A stretch of 64,000 bases of DNA from Rhodococcoides kyotonense (GCF_001645385.1 NZ_LVHI01000001.1:139276-203275), one strand, 5' to 3'. Shown: positions 39,182-48,179, numbered from the stretch's first letter. Notes: generated by a model not told the origin, from the letters alone. Translations and numbers: made by a program.

Positions 39182-40309
39182 ATGCGTCGGACCTTGTTGG
39201 TGACGAACGACTTTCCGCCCAGGCCCGGTGGGATCCAGTCCTACCTGCACACGTTCGCCAGTCAGCTACCTGCCGAGGAACTGGTGGTCTACGCCCCGCG
39301 GTGGCGCGGCGACAGTCACGTGAAGTTCGATGCACGCCAGCCCTTCGAGGTGGTCCGGCACCCCACGACGTTGATGCTGCCGACGCCGCTCGTCGCCCGT
39401 CGTGCCGCGTCGTTGGTCCAGTCCCACGAATGCGACAGCGTCTGGTTCGGTGCTGCAGCGCCGCTCGCCGTCATGGCGCCCGTGCTGCGACGTGCGGGTG
39501 CCGAGACGATTCTCGCGAGCACCCACGGCCACGAGGTGGGCTGGTCGATGGTGCCCGGCGGGCGAGGCACGCTTCGACTGATCGGGAACTCCGTCGACAC
39601 GGTCACGTACGTCAGCAAGTACACGCGCAAGCGATTCGTGTCGGCGTTCGGCGCGCAGGCCGCTCTCGAACACCTCCCGCCCGGCGTCGACACCACACGC
39701 TTCGCACCGGACCCCGGTGCGCGTGAAGAGCTCCGTGCGCGTTACGGATTGGGGGATCGGCCCACCGTTCTCTGCCTGTCACGCCTCGTTCCGCGCAAGG
39801 GGCAGGACATGTTGATTCGGTCGATCGCCGCGGTGCGTGAGCGCGTCGACGGTGCCGTCCTGGTGATCGTCGGCGGCGGCCCGTACGAGGGCGCGCTCCG
39901 CGAACTCGCGCGCACGGCGGGCGTCGAGAAGCACGTGATCTTCACGGGCACGGTGCCGTCCGCGGAACTCGCCGCACACCACACCATCGCCGACGTCTTC
40001 GCGATGCCGAGCCGGACTCGTGGTGCCGGACTCGACGTCGAGGGTCTCGGCATCGTCTACCTCGAAGCGTCCGCGACGGGTGTACCCGTCGTGGCCGGAA
40101 TGTCCGGCGGCGCACCGGAAACGGTGCAGCAGAACAAGACCGGATACGTCGTCGACGGTCGATCGACGCAGGAGATCGTCGATGCGCTGGTGCGTCTGCT
40201 CGCCGACCCGACCCTCGCTGCATCGATGGGCAACGCGGGCCGGGCCTGGGTCGAGAAAGAGTGGCGCTGGGACACTCTGGCCCAGCGTCTCCGTTCGTTC
40301 ATGCGCTGA
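39182..40309 (+). CDS. pimB: GDP-mannose-dependent phosphatidylinositol monomannoside alpha-1,6-mannosyltransferase
   Basis: A 375-residue GT4 family glycosyltransferase, counterpart of Rv2188c (PimB'), adding the second mannose to phosphatidylinositol monomannoside at the cytosolic membrane face. MRRTLLVTNDFPPRPGGIQSYL is the diagnostic acceptor-side N-terminus; THGHEVGWS, VLCLSRLVPRKGQDML, and GLGIVYLEASATGVPVVAG (the EX7E motif region) are donor-side motifs. ATG 39182 is chosen; a GTG 24 bp earlier would add residues not found in homologues. It starts 14 bp after the metalloprotease gene. Confidence 0.94.
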   Translation: MRRTLLVTNDFPPRPGGIQSYLHTFASQLPAEELVVYAPRWRGDSHVKFDARQPFEVVRHPTTLMLPTPLVARRAASLVQSHECDSVWFGAAAPLAVMAPVLRRAGAETILASTHGHEVGWSMVPGGRGTLRLIGNSVDTVTYVSKYTRKRFVSAFGAQAALEHLPPGVDTTRFAPDPGAREELRARYGLGDRPTVLCLSRLVPRKGQDMLIRSIAAVRERVDGAVLVIVGGGPYEGALRELARTAGVEKHVIFTGTVPSAELAAHHTIADVFAMPSRTRGAGLDVEGLGIVYLEASATGVPVVAGMSGGAPETVQQNKTGYVVDGRSTQEIVDALVRLLADPTLAASMGNAGRAWVEKEWRWDTLAQRLRSFMR

Positions 40310-40312
40310 TGC

Positions 40313-40360
40313 GCCCGTGCGCGGATAGTTGGACCATGGTCCGACTATCCGCGCACGGGC
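40313..40360. terminator. 22-bp hairpin between pimB and fadD15
   Basis: Arms 40313-40334 and 40339-40360 pair over 22 bp with a single G-T wobble and a CATG loop. It starts 3 bp past the pimB stop and ends 12 bp from the convergent fadD15 stop, so it probably serves both. No T-tract. Confidence 0.82.
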
Positions 40361-40372
40361 GGCGTAGCCGCA

Positions 40373-42178
40373 CTACTTGACGTAGAGCGCCTCGATCTCG
40401 TCCGCGTAGGACTTGGTGATCACGTTCCGCTTCAGCTTCATGGTCGGCGTCATCTCGCCTGCCTCCTCGGTGAAGTCCGCGGGCAGGATGCGGTACTTCT
40501 TGATGGCCTCGGCGTGAGACACCGATGTGTTGGCATCGGCGATCGCGGCATCGATCTCGGAACGCAGATCCGCGTCGTCGGCCAGGTCGGCCGCTCCCGC
40601 ACCGGACGGCTTGCCGTGCGCGGACTTCCAGCCGCTGAGCGCGTCGTCGTCGAGGGTCACCAAGGCGCCGATGAACGGCTTCTGGTCGCCGACGACGATG
40701 GCCTGACTGATCAACGGGTGCGCACGCAACCGGTCCTCGAGGCCCGCGGGGGAGACGTTCTTGCCGCCCGCGGTGACGATCAGTTCCTTCTTGCGGCCCG
40801 TGATGGTGATGTAGCCGTCGTCGTCGAGCGAACCGAGATCGCCTGTGCGGAACCAGCCGTCGTCGAACGCGTCCGCGGACGCGTCGTCGTTGCGCCAGTA
40901 GCCGGAGAACACGACGGGGCCGTGCAATTGGATCTCACCGTCGTCGGCGATACGAACTGCATTGCCGGGCAACGGTTGTCCCACCGATCCGACATGCTGG
41001 TGGCCGATGGTGTTGACTGCGAACGCAGCGCTGGTCTCGGTCAGTCCGTAACCTTCGTAGATCGGTACGCCCACGCCGCGGTAGAAGTGTCCGAGCCTCG
41101 CGCCGAGCGGTGCGCCGCCGGAGATCGCGAGCCTGCACCGACCTCCCAGTGCCGCACGAAGTTTCGAGTAGACGAGTTTGTCGAAGACGGCGTGCTTGAG
41201 CCGAAGTACCAGTCCCGCACCGGAATCCTGCGCTTCGCTCCATGCGACGGCCGTCTCCGCTGCGGCGTCGAAGATTCGGCCCTTGCCGTCGGCGTGTGCC
41301 TTCTGCTTCGCCGTGTTGAAGACCTTCTCGAAGACGCGGGGCACCGACAGGATGAAATCGGGCTGGAACGAGCCGAACGTGCTCACGAGGTTCGGGATGT
41401 CGTTCGTGTGCCCGATCGTCGTGCCCGCGTCGAAGGCGGCGATCGTGACCGCGCGGGCGAGAACGTGCGCCATCGGCAGGAACATCAACGTGCGGCTGTG
41501 CTCGTTCAGCAACGACTTCAGGCTGGTCTCGCGGATTCCGCGAGACTCCGCGACGAGATTGGCGTGGGTGAGTTGAACGCCCTTGGGGCGGCCCGTCGTT
41601 CCCGAGGTGTAGATCAGAGTGGCGGGATCGGACGCCTTCAGCGCTCCGACGCGCTGCTCGACGACAGCGTCGTTGATCTGGGTGCCGAGCCGAGTGAGTT
41701 CGGCGATCGCACCCGAGTCCGGGGAGTCGCCGTCGATGCGGAAGGTTCGTGTCACGGATGCGGCGGCTGCGACGACGTCGGCCGTCTCGGTGGCGTGCTC
41801 CTCGGTCTCCAAGATCACCAGAACCGGCTCGGCGTCGGACAGAATCCACTCGACCTGCCCGGCGGACGACGTCTCGTAGATCGGCACGGTGACCCCGCCC
41901 GCGGACCAGATGGCGTAGTCGACGACCGACCACTCGTAGCGCGTCGACGACATGAGTGCGACGCGATCTCCCTGGCCGACACCGGCGGCGATCAGGCCTT
42001 TGGCGACGGCGACGACTTCGTCCGCGAAGACCCGTGCCGTGACGTCGGTCCACGTGCCGTCGACGAGGCGTCGGAACGCCACCGAGGAGGGCGCACTCGC
42101 CCGGCGCTCGTAGACGGTGGCGACCGTCGACGCCCCGTCTTCCACGTCGAAGTGGGCGGGCACAGTGAACTCACGCAC
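40373..42178 (-). CDS. fadD15: Long-chain fatty-acid-CoA ligase (FadD15-like)
   Basis: A 601-residue AMP-forming acyl-CoA synthetase, counterpart of Rv2187. The AMP-binding P-loop is TLIYTSGTTGRPKGVQLTH; YEGYGLTETSAAF, GWFRTGDLGSLDDDGYITITGRKKELIVT and the C-terminal lysine in GEMTPTMKLKR are the other core motifs. GTG 42178 follows GGAGG by 6 nt, while an ATG 21 bp upstream is inside the ribosome-binding site region. It activates long-chain fatty acids; in this neighbourhood (pimB, acyltransferase) its products may serve phospholipid or PIM acylation, which is an inference. Confidence 0.92.
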   Translation of the reverse strand: MREFTVPAHFDVEDGASTVATVYERRASAPSSVAFRRLVDGTWTDVTARVFADEVVAVAKGLIAAGVGQGDRVALMSSTRYEWSVVDYAIWSAGGVTVPIYETSSAGQVEWILSDAEPVLVILETEEHATETADVVAAAASVTRTFRIDGDSPDSGAIAELTRLGTQINDAVVEQRVGALKASDPATLIYTSGTTGRPKGVQLTHANLVAESRGIRETSLKSLLNEHSRTLMFLPMAHVLARAVTIAAFDAGTTIGHTNDIPNLVSTFGSFQPDFILSVPRVFEKVFNTAKQKAHADGKGRIFDAAAETAVAWSEAQDSGAGLVLRLKHAVFDKLVYSKLRAALGGRCRLAISGGAPLGARLGHFYRGVGVPIYEGYGLTETSAAFAVNTIGHQHVGSVGQPLPGNAVRIADDGEIQLHGPVVFSGYWRNDDASADAFDDGWFRTGDLGSLDDDGYITITGRKKELIVTAGGKNVSPAGLEDRLRAHPLISQAIVVGDQKPFIGALVTLDDDALSGWKSAHGKPSGAGAADLADDADLRSEIDAAIADANTSVSHAEAIKKYRILPADFTEEAGEMTPTMKLKRNVITKSYADEIEALYVK

Positions 42179-42309
42179 GGGAAACCTCCATGGGCGCATC
42201 GGTAGCTGTACTAACGAGTAGCTTGATCGGTCTCACTGTAGACCGGAAGTTCGAGCGCATACGTCCGCCTCACGTGCGACGCGGTACCGCGATGTGTGAA
42301 GCTCTTCCG

Positions 42310-42702
42310 ATGAGCAGTATCCAAGTGGCCGACCAGACTTTTCTCGCGGTGCCGGGCGATCGCATCCACGACGCGGTGTCCCCGCGCGAGCGGTGGAGAA
42401 GATGGTGGCCGGACCTTCGGCTCACGGTCACGCAGGATCGTGGGGAGCAGGGCATCCGGTGGGCCGTCGAGGGCGCTTTGACGGGAACGATGGAGATCTG
42501 GCTGGAGCCCGTGCCGGTCGTCGACGGTGTGATCGTCCATTACTTTCTGCACGCCGAGCCGAGCGTCACCGGTGCAGGGCTCGATCTCGCGGCCGAGAAC
42601 CGTCGCCGCAGGGTTGCCGGGAAGGCCGTGACGTTCGAGCTCAAGCGCGAGCTAGAGGCAGGTAGGCCTGCAGGCGAACGACCGGAGCACGCGCGCGACT
42701 AG
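42310..42702 (+). CDS. Conserved hypothetical protein, SRPBCC-like (Rv2186c type)
   Basis: A 130-residue protein starting MSSIQVADQTFLAVPGDRIHDAV at ATG 42310. The pattern (beta-strand, helix RERWRRWWPDLRLTVTQDRGEQGIRWAVEGALTGTMEIWLEPVPVVDGVIVHYFLH) resembles a START/polyketide-cyclase fold, and position matches Rv2186c. No signal peptide. It is divergent from fadD15 and first in a co-directional run to the acyltransferase gene. Ligand unknown. An upstream in-frame start exists but without a ribosome-binding site. Confidence 0.8.
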   Translation: MSSIQVADQTFLAVPGDRIHDAVSPRERWRRWWPDLRLTVTQDRGEQGIRWAVEGALTGTMEIWLEPVPVVDGVIVHYFLHAEPSVTGAGLDLAAENRRRRVAGKAVTFELKRELEAGRPAGERPEHARD

Positions 42703-42846
42703 TTTCGCCTCCGCGGGGTATGTCGGCGTCCGGACCGCGTTGTGTGTTCGACGAGGGATCGTGTGTGATGGAGCCTGCAGGAATGACCCGTAGGGGTCGG
42801 CTCGCGACGGAAGTATCGAAGAGCAGAGAGGAAGCGGACCAACAGC

Positions 42847-43284
42847 ATGGCCGAGAAAACTCAGAGGTCGATCACGGTCGACGCTCCGTCCGCGCAGGTC
42901 ATGGACGTGATCGCAGACTTCGACGCGTATCCGTCGTGGGTGTCGGCGGCGAAGTCCGTCGAGGTCCTCGAGGTGGGCGCGTCGGGCCGTGCCGATCGAG
43001 TGCGATTCGTTCTCGACGCGGGCATGGTCAAGGACACGTACGAGTTGCAGTACGTGTGGTCGGCCGACGGTATGGCCGTCTCCTGGGAGCTCGTGCAGGG
43101 AGAGATGCAGAAGTCGCAGTCCGGTTCCTACACGTTGAAGGACAACGGCGCCGGCGGTACCGACGTGACCTACGAGCTGACGGTCGATCTGAACATCCCG
43201 ATGATCGGGTTGTTCAAGCGCAAGGCCGAGAAGGTCATCACGGACACCGCGCTGAAAGAGCTCAAGAAGCGGGTCGAAGGCTGA
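42847..43284 (+). CDS. SRPBCC family protein (Rv2185c/TB16.3 type)
   Basis: A 145-residue START-like protein: MAEKTQRSITVDAPSAQVMDVIADFDAYPSWVSAAKSVEVLEVG is the hallmark of polyketide cyclase/dehydrase proteins of this subfamily, ending KVITDTALKELKKRVEG, the helix that closes the cavity. It is soluble and probably binds a lipid or isoprenoid. AGAGAGGAAG lies about 10-19 bp upstream of ATG 42847. Its TGA stop overlaps the apparent start of the ArsA-like gene, indicating coupling. Confidence 0.88.
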   Translation: MAEKTQRSITVDAPSAQVMDVIADFDAYPSWVSAAKSVEVLEVGASGRADRVRFVLDAGMVKDTYELQYVWSADGMAVSWELVQGEMQKSQSGSYTLKDNGAGGTDVTYELTVDLNIPMIGLFKRKAEKVITDTALKELKKRVEG

Positions 43285-44510
43285 CGACCGTTCGGCTGTT
43301 CGTCGGCAAGGGCGGGGCGGGCAAGACGACGATCGCTGCGAAGGCAGCGCTCGACGCGGCACGTGCAGGCAGTCGTTCGCTGGTCGTCTCGTTCGACCAG
43401 GCGCACTCCACATCGGACGTCGTGGATCTGCCGTCGAGCGGTGGTGCACGGGGGCGAATCGTCTCGGTTGCCGACCGGCTCGACGTGCTCGAACTCGACA
43501 CCCTGGCGCTCGTCGAATCGAGTTACCGCTCGCTCGCCGCACTGCTGTCGGTCGCGCGAACCGGCCACGAACACGGGGTCCGGTTCGGCGCGATCGACCC
43601 TGAGGAGGTCGTCGGTGCGCCGGGCGTTCAGGAGATGCTCGGACTGCACAGAATCGTCGAGCTGGTCGACGAAAACGCATGGGACACAGTGTTCGTCGAC
43701 CTCCCGTCGACGGCGGACGCCCTACGCACCCTGCAGCTGCCGTCGCTCGTGACGGGATACGTCGAACGGCTGTGGCCGCAGCACGATCGCATCGTCGCGG
43801 GGACGGGGGCGGACCCCCGGCTGACCATCGTCGTCGCGTTTCTCGAGCGCGTCGTCGCGAATGCCGACGCCGTCCATGAGCTGCTGTTCGACCGCGAACG
43901 GACGTCGGCGACCGTCGTCGCCACTCCGGAACGCGTGGGCATAGCCGAGGCGCGACGAACCATGTCGGCGGCGGTCCTGATGGGTCTGAACGTCGATACC
44001 GTCGTCGTCAACAAGGTGCTGCCACAATTGAATTCGCCGTCCGTCGGGTTGGTGGGCGCGCACCCGGCCGTGTTCTGGTTCGAGGGATGGCGATCCGCTC
44101 AGCAGGCGGTGCTGCACGACTTCGCGCACCTGGCGGCCGGAGCGACACTGGTGGTCGTGGAACGGTCCGTGCAGGAACCGGTAGGGTTGGCCTCTCTCGA
44201 TGCGCTCACGGCCGAGCACAGAACTGCGAACGCCCGACCGTACGAGCGTCGAGGCACACCAGCAGTTGCACGGGAGTCGGGGTCGGGGTTGGAGTCGGTG
44301 TACACGATGACGATGCACCTTCCGGTCGTCGACACGTCTTCGCTGACGCTGGGGCGAGTGGAGGACGATGTGATCATCGGCGCCGACGGCGTGCGGACGC
44401 GTGTGCGTCTGGCGTCGGTGCTTCGTCGTTGCGTCGTCGTCGGCGCGGAGTTCGACGACGAGAATCTGGTGATCAGGTTTGCGCCCGACCCGAATGTCTG
44501 GCCGGTGTGA
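43281..44510 (+). CDS. ArsA-like P-loop ATPase (Rv2184c type), apparent CTG start
   Basis: A ~409-residue SIMIBI-class ATPase. The deviant Walker A is FVGKGGAGKTT at residues 7-17, ASFDQAHS-type switch (VSFDQAHSTSDV), FVDLPSTADALRTLQL and the adenine region VVNKVLPQLNSP support an ArsA/GET3 relative. A C-terminal ~90-residue hydrophobic-strand domain follows. No ATG, GTG or TTG occurs near the P-loop in frame; the nearest possible start is CTG 43281 (LTTVRLFVGKGG), overlapping the upstream TGA as CTGA. The next gene encodes the Rv2183c-type CxxC protein. It may act with the SRPBCC proteins and the cysteine protein as one unit; substrate unknown. Confidence 0.8.
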   Translation: MTTVRLFVGKGGAGKTTIAAKAALDAARAGSRSLVVSFDQAHSTSDVVDLPSSGGARGRIVSVADRLDVLELDTLALVESSYRSLAALLSVARTGHEHGVRFGAIDPEEVVGAPGVQEMLGLHRIVELVDENAWDTVFVDLPSTADALRTLQLPSLVTGYVERLWPQHDRIVAGTGADPRLTIVVAFLERVVANADAVHELLFDRERTSATVVATPERVGIAEARRTMSAAVLMGLNVDTVVVNKVLPQLNSPSVGLVGAHPAVFWFEGWRSAQQAVLHDFAHLAAGATLVVVERSVQEPVGLASLDALTAEHRTANARPYERRGTPAVARESGSGLESVYTMTMHLPVVDTSSLTLGRVEDDVIIGADGVRTRVRLASVLRRCVVVGAEFDDENLVIRFAPDPNVWPV

Positions 44511-44523
44511 GGGGAGGCGTCGG

Positions 44524-44988
44524 ATGACATCCGAACATTCCGATGTCGCGGCCGAGCTGTGGGCCCTCGCCGAAACGGTGCTCACGCGTCTCGAGCCCAT
44601 TCTTGCGCGCGCGGTCGAGGGTCAGGCGCAGGCATCCGAGCAGGGATGCAGTTGGTGTCCCGTGTGTGCGCTCGCGGCCCTGATCCGTGGCGAGCAGCAC
44701 GATCTGCTCACGCTGATGGCGACCGAAGGGGCGACGGTCGTCGCGATGATCCGGCAGGTCGTCTCGGAACATTCGAACAGTGCAGCACACGCCGGCGCAA
44801 GCGCCCAGGAACCGCCGAATGCGAGGGCCGACGCGGACATTCGTGAAACCGCTCACATGCAGGAGCCGGATATTGCGCCCGACACGGAAGAGTCGGGAGT
44901 TCGACGGGCAGGTTTCGTACCCATTACGGTGAACGTGAAGAGCTCGGCGTCGGGCAACCGAGGTAAAGACGAGAATCGAGACATCTGA
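44524..44988 (+). CDS. Cysteine-motif conserved hypothetical protein (Rv2183c type)
   Basis: A 154-residue protein starting MTSEHSDVAAELWALAETVLTRLEPILARAV at ATG 44524 behind GGGGAGG (44511-44517). The centre has CSWCPVCALAALIRGEQHDLL, a four-helix-like motif with a CxxCPxC cluster that may bind zinc or an Fe-S cluster. The C-terminal 60 residues are low-complexity, ending VPITVNVKSSASGNRGKDENRDI. It follows the ArsA-like ATPase by 13 bp, as in M. tuberculosis. Function unknown. Confidence 0.82.
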   Translation: MTSEHSDVAAELWALAETVLTRLEPILARAVEGQAQASEQGCSWCPVCALAALIRGEQHDLLTLMATEGATVVAMIRQVVSEHSNSAAHAGASAQEPPNARADADIRETAHMQEPDIAPDTEESGVRRAGFVPITVNVKSSASGNRGKDENRDI

Positions 44989-45053
44989 ACATCCGGTTCC
45001 GATCGGGCGGTCAGTCGTAGAGCCGTTGGGGGGCGGCGAAGAAAGGTCGGACA

Positions 45054-46031
45054 ATGAAGCGGCAACGCGACGCCTTCACCATCGGAATCGACGTGGGTGG
45101 CACCAGCCTTCGGGCATCGGTGGTCGACTCTTCCGGGCAGGTCATCGATTCCACGCAGTCGCCGACGCCGCATTCGGCGAAGGCTCTCGAGCACGGACTC
45201 GACCGTGCGGTTCAGGAACTGGCTGCGCGACACCCTGTTTCGGCAGTCGGCCTCGCTGTCGCCGGCTTCGTCGACGCGGACAGGACCTCGGTACGCTTCG
45301 CGCCCCACCTGCCGTGGGTCGACACTCCCGTCGCGAAGCAGATGAGCGATCGCATCGGCCTTCCGGTCGTTCTCGAGCACGACGCGAACTCGGCTGCCTG
45401 GGCCGAATACCGATTCGGCGCTGCCGCGGACGGCAAGAACGTCGTCATGGTGGCGATCGGAACGGGCATCGGTGCAGCGCTGCTGATCGACGGCAAGATC
45501 TACCGCGGAAGCTTCGGTGTGGCCCCGGAACTCGGACACATCCAGGTGGTTCCCGACGGCCGCGCGTGCCCGTGCGGTAAGCGCGGGTGTTGGGAACGCT
45601 ATTGCAGTGGAACGGCTTTGGTCGACACGGCGGTCGAGTTGCTCGCTGCGGACGATCGGGGATCGTCGAACATCCTGGCGCGGGACGTGTTTCTCGACCC
45701 GGGTTCCCTGACCGGTCGTCGCATCGCGTCGGCCGCGCACGAGGGCGACGTCATCGCGCGACGCACGATGGAGGATTTCGCGCGGTGGCTCGGCGTCGGT
45801 CTGTCGTTGGTCAGCGACGTCTACGACCCCGACCTGATCGTCATCGCGGGTGGCGTGGCGACGTCGTCGGATCAATTCCTCGACAAGGCGAGGGAGCACT
45901 ACGCGTCGCTCGTCACCGGAGCCGGACATCGGCCTGTCGCCACGATTCGCAGCACGCAGCTCGGCGAAGCGGCCGGCATGATCGGTGCAGCGGACCTCGC
46001 GCGCTCGGAGTTCGTTGTCACCAGTCGGTGA
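45054..46031 (+). CDS. ROK family sugar kinase, probable glucokinase
   Basis: A 325-residue ROK kinase. The ATP site is GIDVGGTSLRASVVDS (residues ~10-25), the sugar-binding ROK motif is FGVAPELGHIQVVPDG with the zinc-binding CPCGKRGCWERYCSG next to it, and VVLEHDANSAAWAEYRFGA holds the catalytic Asp. No DNA-binding domain precedes it, so it is an enzyme rather than a ROK repressor. AAAGG precedes ATG 45054. Actinobacterial ROK proteins of this type are usually glucokinases, sometimes using polyphosphate; the substrate is inferred. It has no counterpart at this position in M. tuberculosis. Confidence 0.88.
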   Translation: MKRQRDAFTIGIDVGGTSLRASVVDSSGQVIDSTQSPTPHSAKALEHGLDRAVQELAARHPVSAVGLAVAGFVDADRTSVRFAPHLPWVDTPVAKQMSDRIGLPVVLEHDANSAAWAEYRFGAAADGKNVVMVAIGTGIGAALLIDGKIYRGSFGVAPELGHIQVVPDGRACPCGKRGCWERYCSGTALVDTAVELLAADDRGSSNILARDVFLDPGSLTGRRIASAAHEGDVIARRTMEDFARWLGVGLSLVSDVYDPDLIVIAGGVATSSDQFLDKAREHYASLVTGAGHRPVATIRSTQLGEAAGMIGAADLARSEFVVTSR

Positions 46032-46176
46032 ACAGCATGTGACCTCTGTCCCCACCTTCGCGGTGATGTGGCTGCCGTCATAAACGGTAGGTAGAGTCAC
46101 CAGCGAATCAGTAGGTGGGACCGTCGGACGAAAGTGCGTTTTCGGACCGGACAAGAATCGAATCAGGAAGGACGCC

Positions 46177-46899
46177 ATGTGGTACTGGCTGTTCAAGTAC
46201 GTGCTCATCGGTCCACTCCTGGTTGCGTTGGGTAGACCGACGATCGAAGGCCTCGAGAACATTCCGGCCCGTGGGCCGATGATTCTGGCGAGCAATCATC
46301 AGGCGGTGCTGGACTCGTTCTACCTGCCTCTCAAGGTGACGCGTCGTATCACGTTCCTCGCCAAGAGCGAGTACTTCACCGGACCCGGTCTCAAGGGCGC
46401 GTTTCAGAAGTGGTTCTTCACGGCGGTGGGTCAGGTCCCGATCGACCGGACCGGAGCGGACGCGGCCCAGGACGCACTCAACGCGGGCGCCCGCGTGATC
46501 GGCAAGGGCAAGCTTCTCGGTATCTACCCCGAGGGCACTCGGTCGCCCGACGGACGTCTGTACAAGGGCAAGACCGGCATGGCGCGTCTCGCGCTGCAGA
46601 CCGGGGTTCAGGTCGTTCCCGTCGCGATGATCGGTACCGACAAGATGAACCCCATCGGGTCGAAGGTGTGGCGTCCGGCCAAGATCACCATCAAGATCGG
46701 CAAGCCGATCGACTTCTCTCGGTTCGAGGGCATGGCGGGCAACCGCTTCGTCGAACGTGCGGTGACCGACGAGGTCATGTACGAACTGATGCTTCTGTCG
46801 GGTCAGGAATACGTCGACGTCTACGCCGCCTCGCTGAAGAAGACCGCGGCCCCCGCGGACGGGGGCGCCGAGCGTCTCCCCGAGACGAAGGCCAGCTAG
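46177..46899 (+). CDS. 1-acyl-sn-glycerol-3-phosphate acyltransferase family protein
   Basis: A 240-residue membrane-associated acyltransferase (PlsC type), counterpart of Rv2182c. The HX4D motif is NHQAVLDSF (about residue 47), and IYPEGTRSPDGRLYKGKTG holds the second acyltransferase block. AGGAAGG precedes ATG 46177. Its likely job is acylation of lysophosphatidic acid or of PIM-related lipids. Its TAG stop shares the palindromic CTAG with the stop of the convergent GT87 gene. Confidence 0.9.
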   Translation: MWYWLFKYVLIGPLLVALGRPTIEGLENIPARGPMILASNHQAVLDSFYLPLKVTRRITFLAKSEYFTGPGLKGAFQKWFFTAVGQVPIDRTGADAAQDALNAGARVIGKGKLLGIYPEGTRSPDGRLYKGKTGMARLALQTGVQVVPVAMIGTDKMNPIGSKVWRPAKITIKIGKPIDFSRFEGMAGNRFVERAVTDEVMYELMLLSGQEYVDVYAASLKKTAAPADGGAERLPETKAS

Positions 46900-48179
46900 G
46901 CGCGTCGCGCGAGAGGTGTTGCGGCGCATGCCGCGACGACGATCGCCGCAATTCCCCACCACACGTACGACGACGCTGCGATCTGGTCCCACATCGGCCA
47001 GCCCAGGCCGGACCAGCGTCCGACGGCAAGCTGCCAGTGCGGTGCGAAATGCAGGACGACGACACCGATTCCGACGAATGCCAGCGCGACGACATTGCGT
47101 CGACGCCAGGCGAGCGTGCCGAGCGCGACGAGGAACGGCACCGTCCAGACCCAGTGGTGGGACCACGACACCGGTGACACCAACAGCCCGAACACAGCGT
47201 TCACTCCGAGCGCGAGGGCGGTCTGGTGCGTCGCGAAGGCGCGTCGCATCGCGTAGAACGTGACCGCCAGCAGCATCAGTGACAGCACGATCCACAGCAT
47301 CGAACGGACGGAGTCGTCCATGCCGAGTCGCGCGAGCATTCCGGTGATGCTCTGGTTGGCGGGATAGGCGGGGCGCCCGATCCGATCGGAGTCCACGAGG
47401 ACTTTCGTCCAGTACTGCAGCGAGTCGGAGAACGTGGCGACGAATCCGAGCGCCGTGAACGCGAGGAAGCTGACGCCGGTGACTATCGCGGCTCGAAAGT
47501 CCTTGCGGAACAGGAAGAACAGGACGAACACGGCAGGCGTCAGCTTGACGGCGGCGACGAATCCGACGAGGGCGCCGCGGGGCCACGGAGTCTTCTTCGG
47601 AAGGCAATCCGCAGCGACGAACGCCATCAGCAGGATGTTGATCTGCCCGTAGTCGAACGTCGAGAACACCGGCTCGAGAATCATGGACACCGCGAACACC
47701 GCACCTGCCGCCCACAGCATCAAAGTTCGCGGCGAGTACCCGAGGGACACCAGCGTGAGCACGATCGTGCCGAACAGCAGCGCCAACGACAGCACCGTGA
47801 CGACGATCCCCGCCCAGTGCAGCGTGATCAGCGACAACGGTCCGAAGATCACCGCCGCGATGGGAGGGTAGGTGAACGGCAATGTGTTGCCCAGCGCGGT
47901 CGGCGGCATCTCGCCGTACAGCGGTGTCCCGGACATGAACACCCCACCACCGAGGCGGTACACGTCGAGATCGATTCGGTAGTAGTCGCCGAGCGCACGA
48001 AGTCCGGGGAACCCGACCAAGTTGTAGGCGAGCCCCACTACCGCCGCCACCAGCACGGCAGCGCACGCGACGGGAACGAGCCACGTCGCCCGGGGGCGTC
48101 GGCGCGGTGCGGCGACGTCGTTCGCAGCCGGTTCGGGCGTACCGGCGTCGGACAGCGTGGTGAGGTCGGGTGGCGTCAA
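46896..48179 (-). CDS. GT87 polyprenyl-phosphomannose-dependent alpha-1,2-mannosyltransferase
   Basis: A 427-residue polytopic membrane glycosyltransferase with about ten helices, the length of Rv2181 (MptC), which adds alpha-1,2-mannose branches to lipomannan/lipoarabinomannan from a polyprenyl-phosphate donor. YRIDLDVYRLGGGVFMSG contains the catalytic Asp region; FTYPPIAAVIFGPL and SPVSWSHHWVWTVPF are GT87 signatures. TTG 48179 (MTPPDLTTLSD) is preferred since AAGGAAG lies 5 nt upstream; an in-frame GTG at 48218 would give 440 residues. Symbol withheld because GT87 paralogues differ in specificity. Confidence 0.88.
   Translation of the reverse strand: MTPPDLTTLSDAGTPEPAANDVAAPRRRPRATWLVPVACAAVLVAAVVGLAYNLVGFPGLRALGDYYRIDLDVYRLGGGVFMSGTPLYGEMPPTALGNTLPFTYPPIAAVIFGPLSLITLHWAGIVVTVLSLALLFGTIVLTLVSLGYSPRTLMLWAAGAVFAVSMILEPVFSTFDYGQINILLMAFVAADCLPKKTPWPRGALVGFVAAVKLTPAVFVLFFLFRKDFRAAIVTGVSFLAFTALGFVATFSDSLQYWTKVLVDSDRIGRPAYPANQSITGMLARLGMDDSVRSMLWIVLSLMLLAVTFYAMRRAFATHQTALALGVNAVFGLLVSPVSWSHHWVWTVPFLVALGTLAWRRRNVVALAFVGIGVVVLHFAPHWQLAVGRWSGLGWPMWDQIAASSYVWWGIAAIVVAACAATPLARRA

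Noticed and set aside
42190..42309. Longer start for the Rv2186c-type protein overlapping the fadD15 5' region
   Set aside because: The added residues cover the divergent promoter region, lack a ribosome-binding site and do not resemble the domain.
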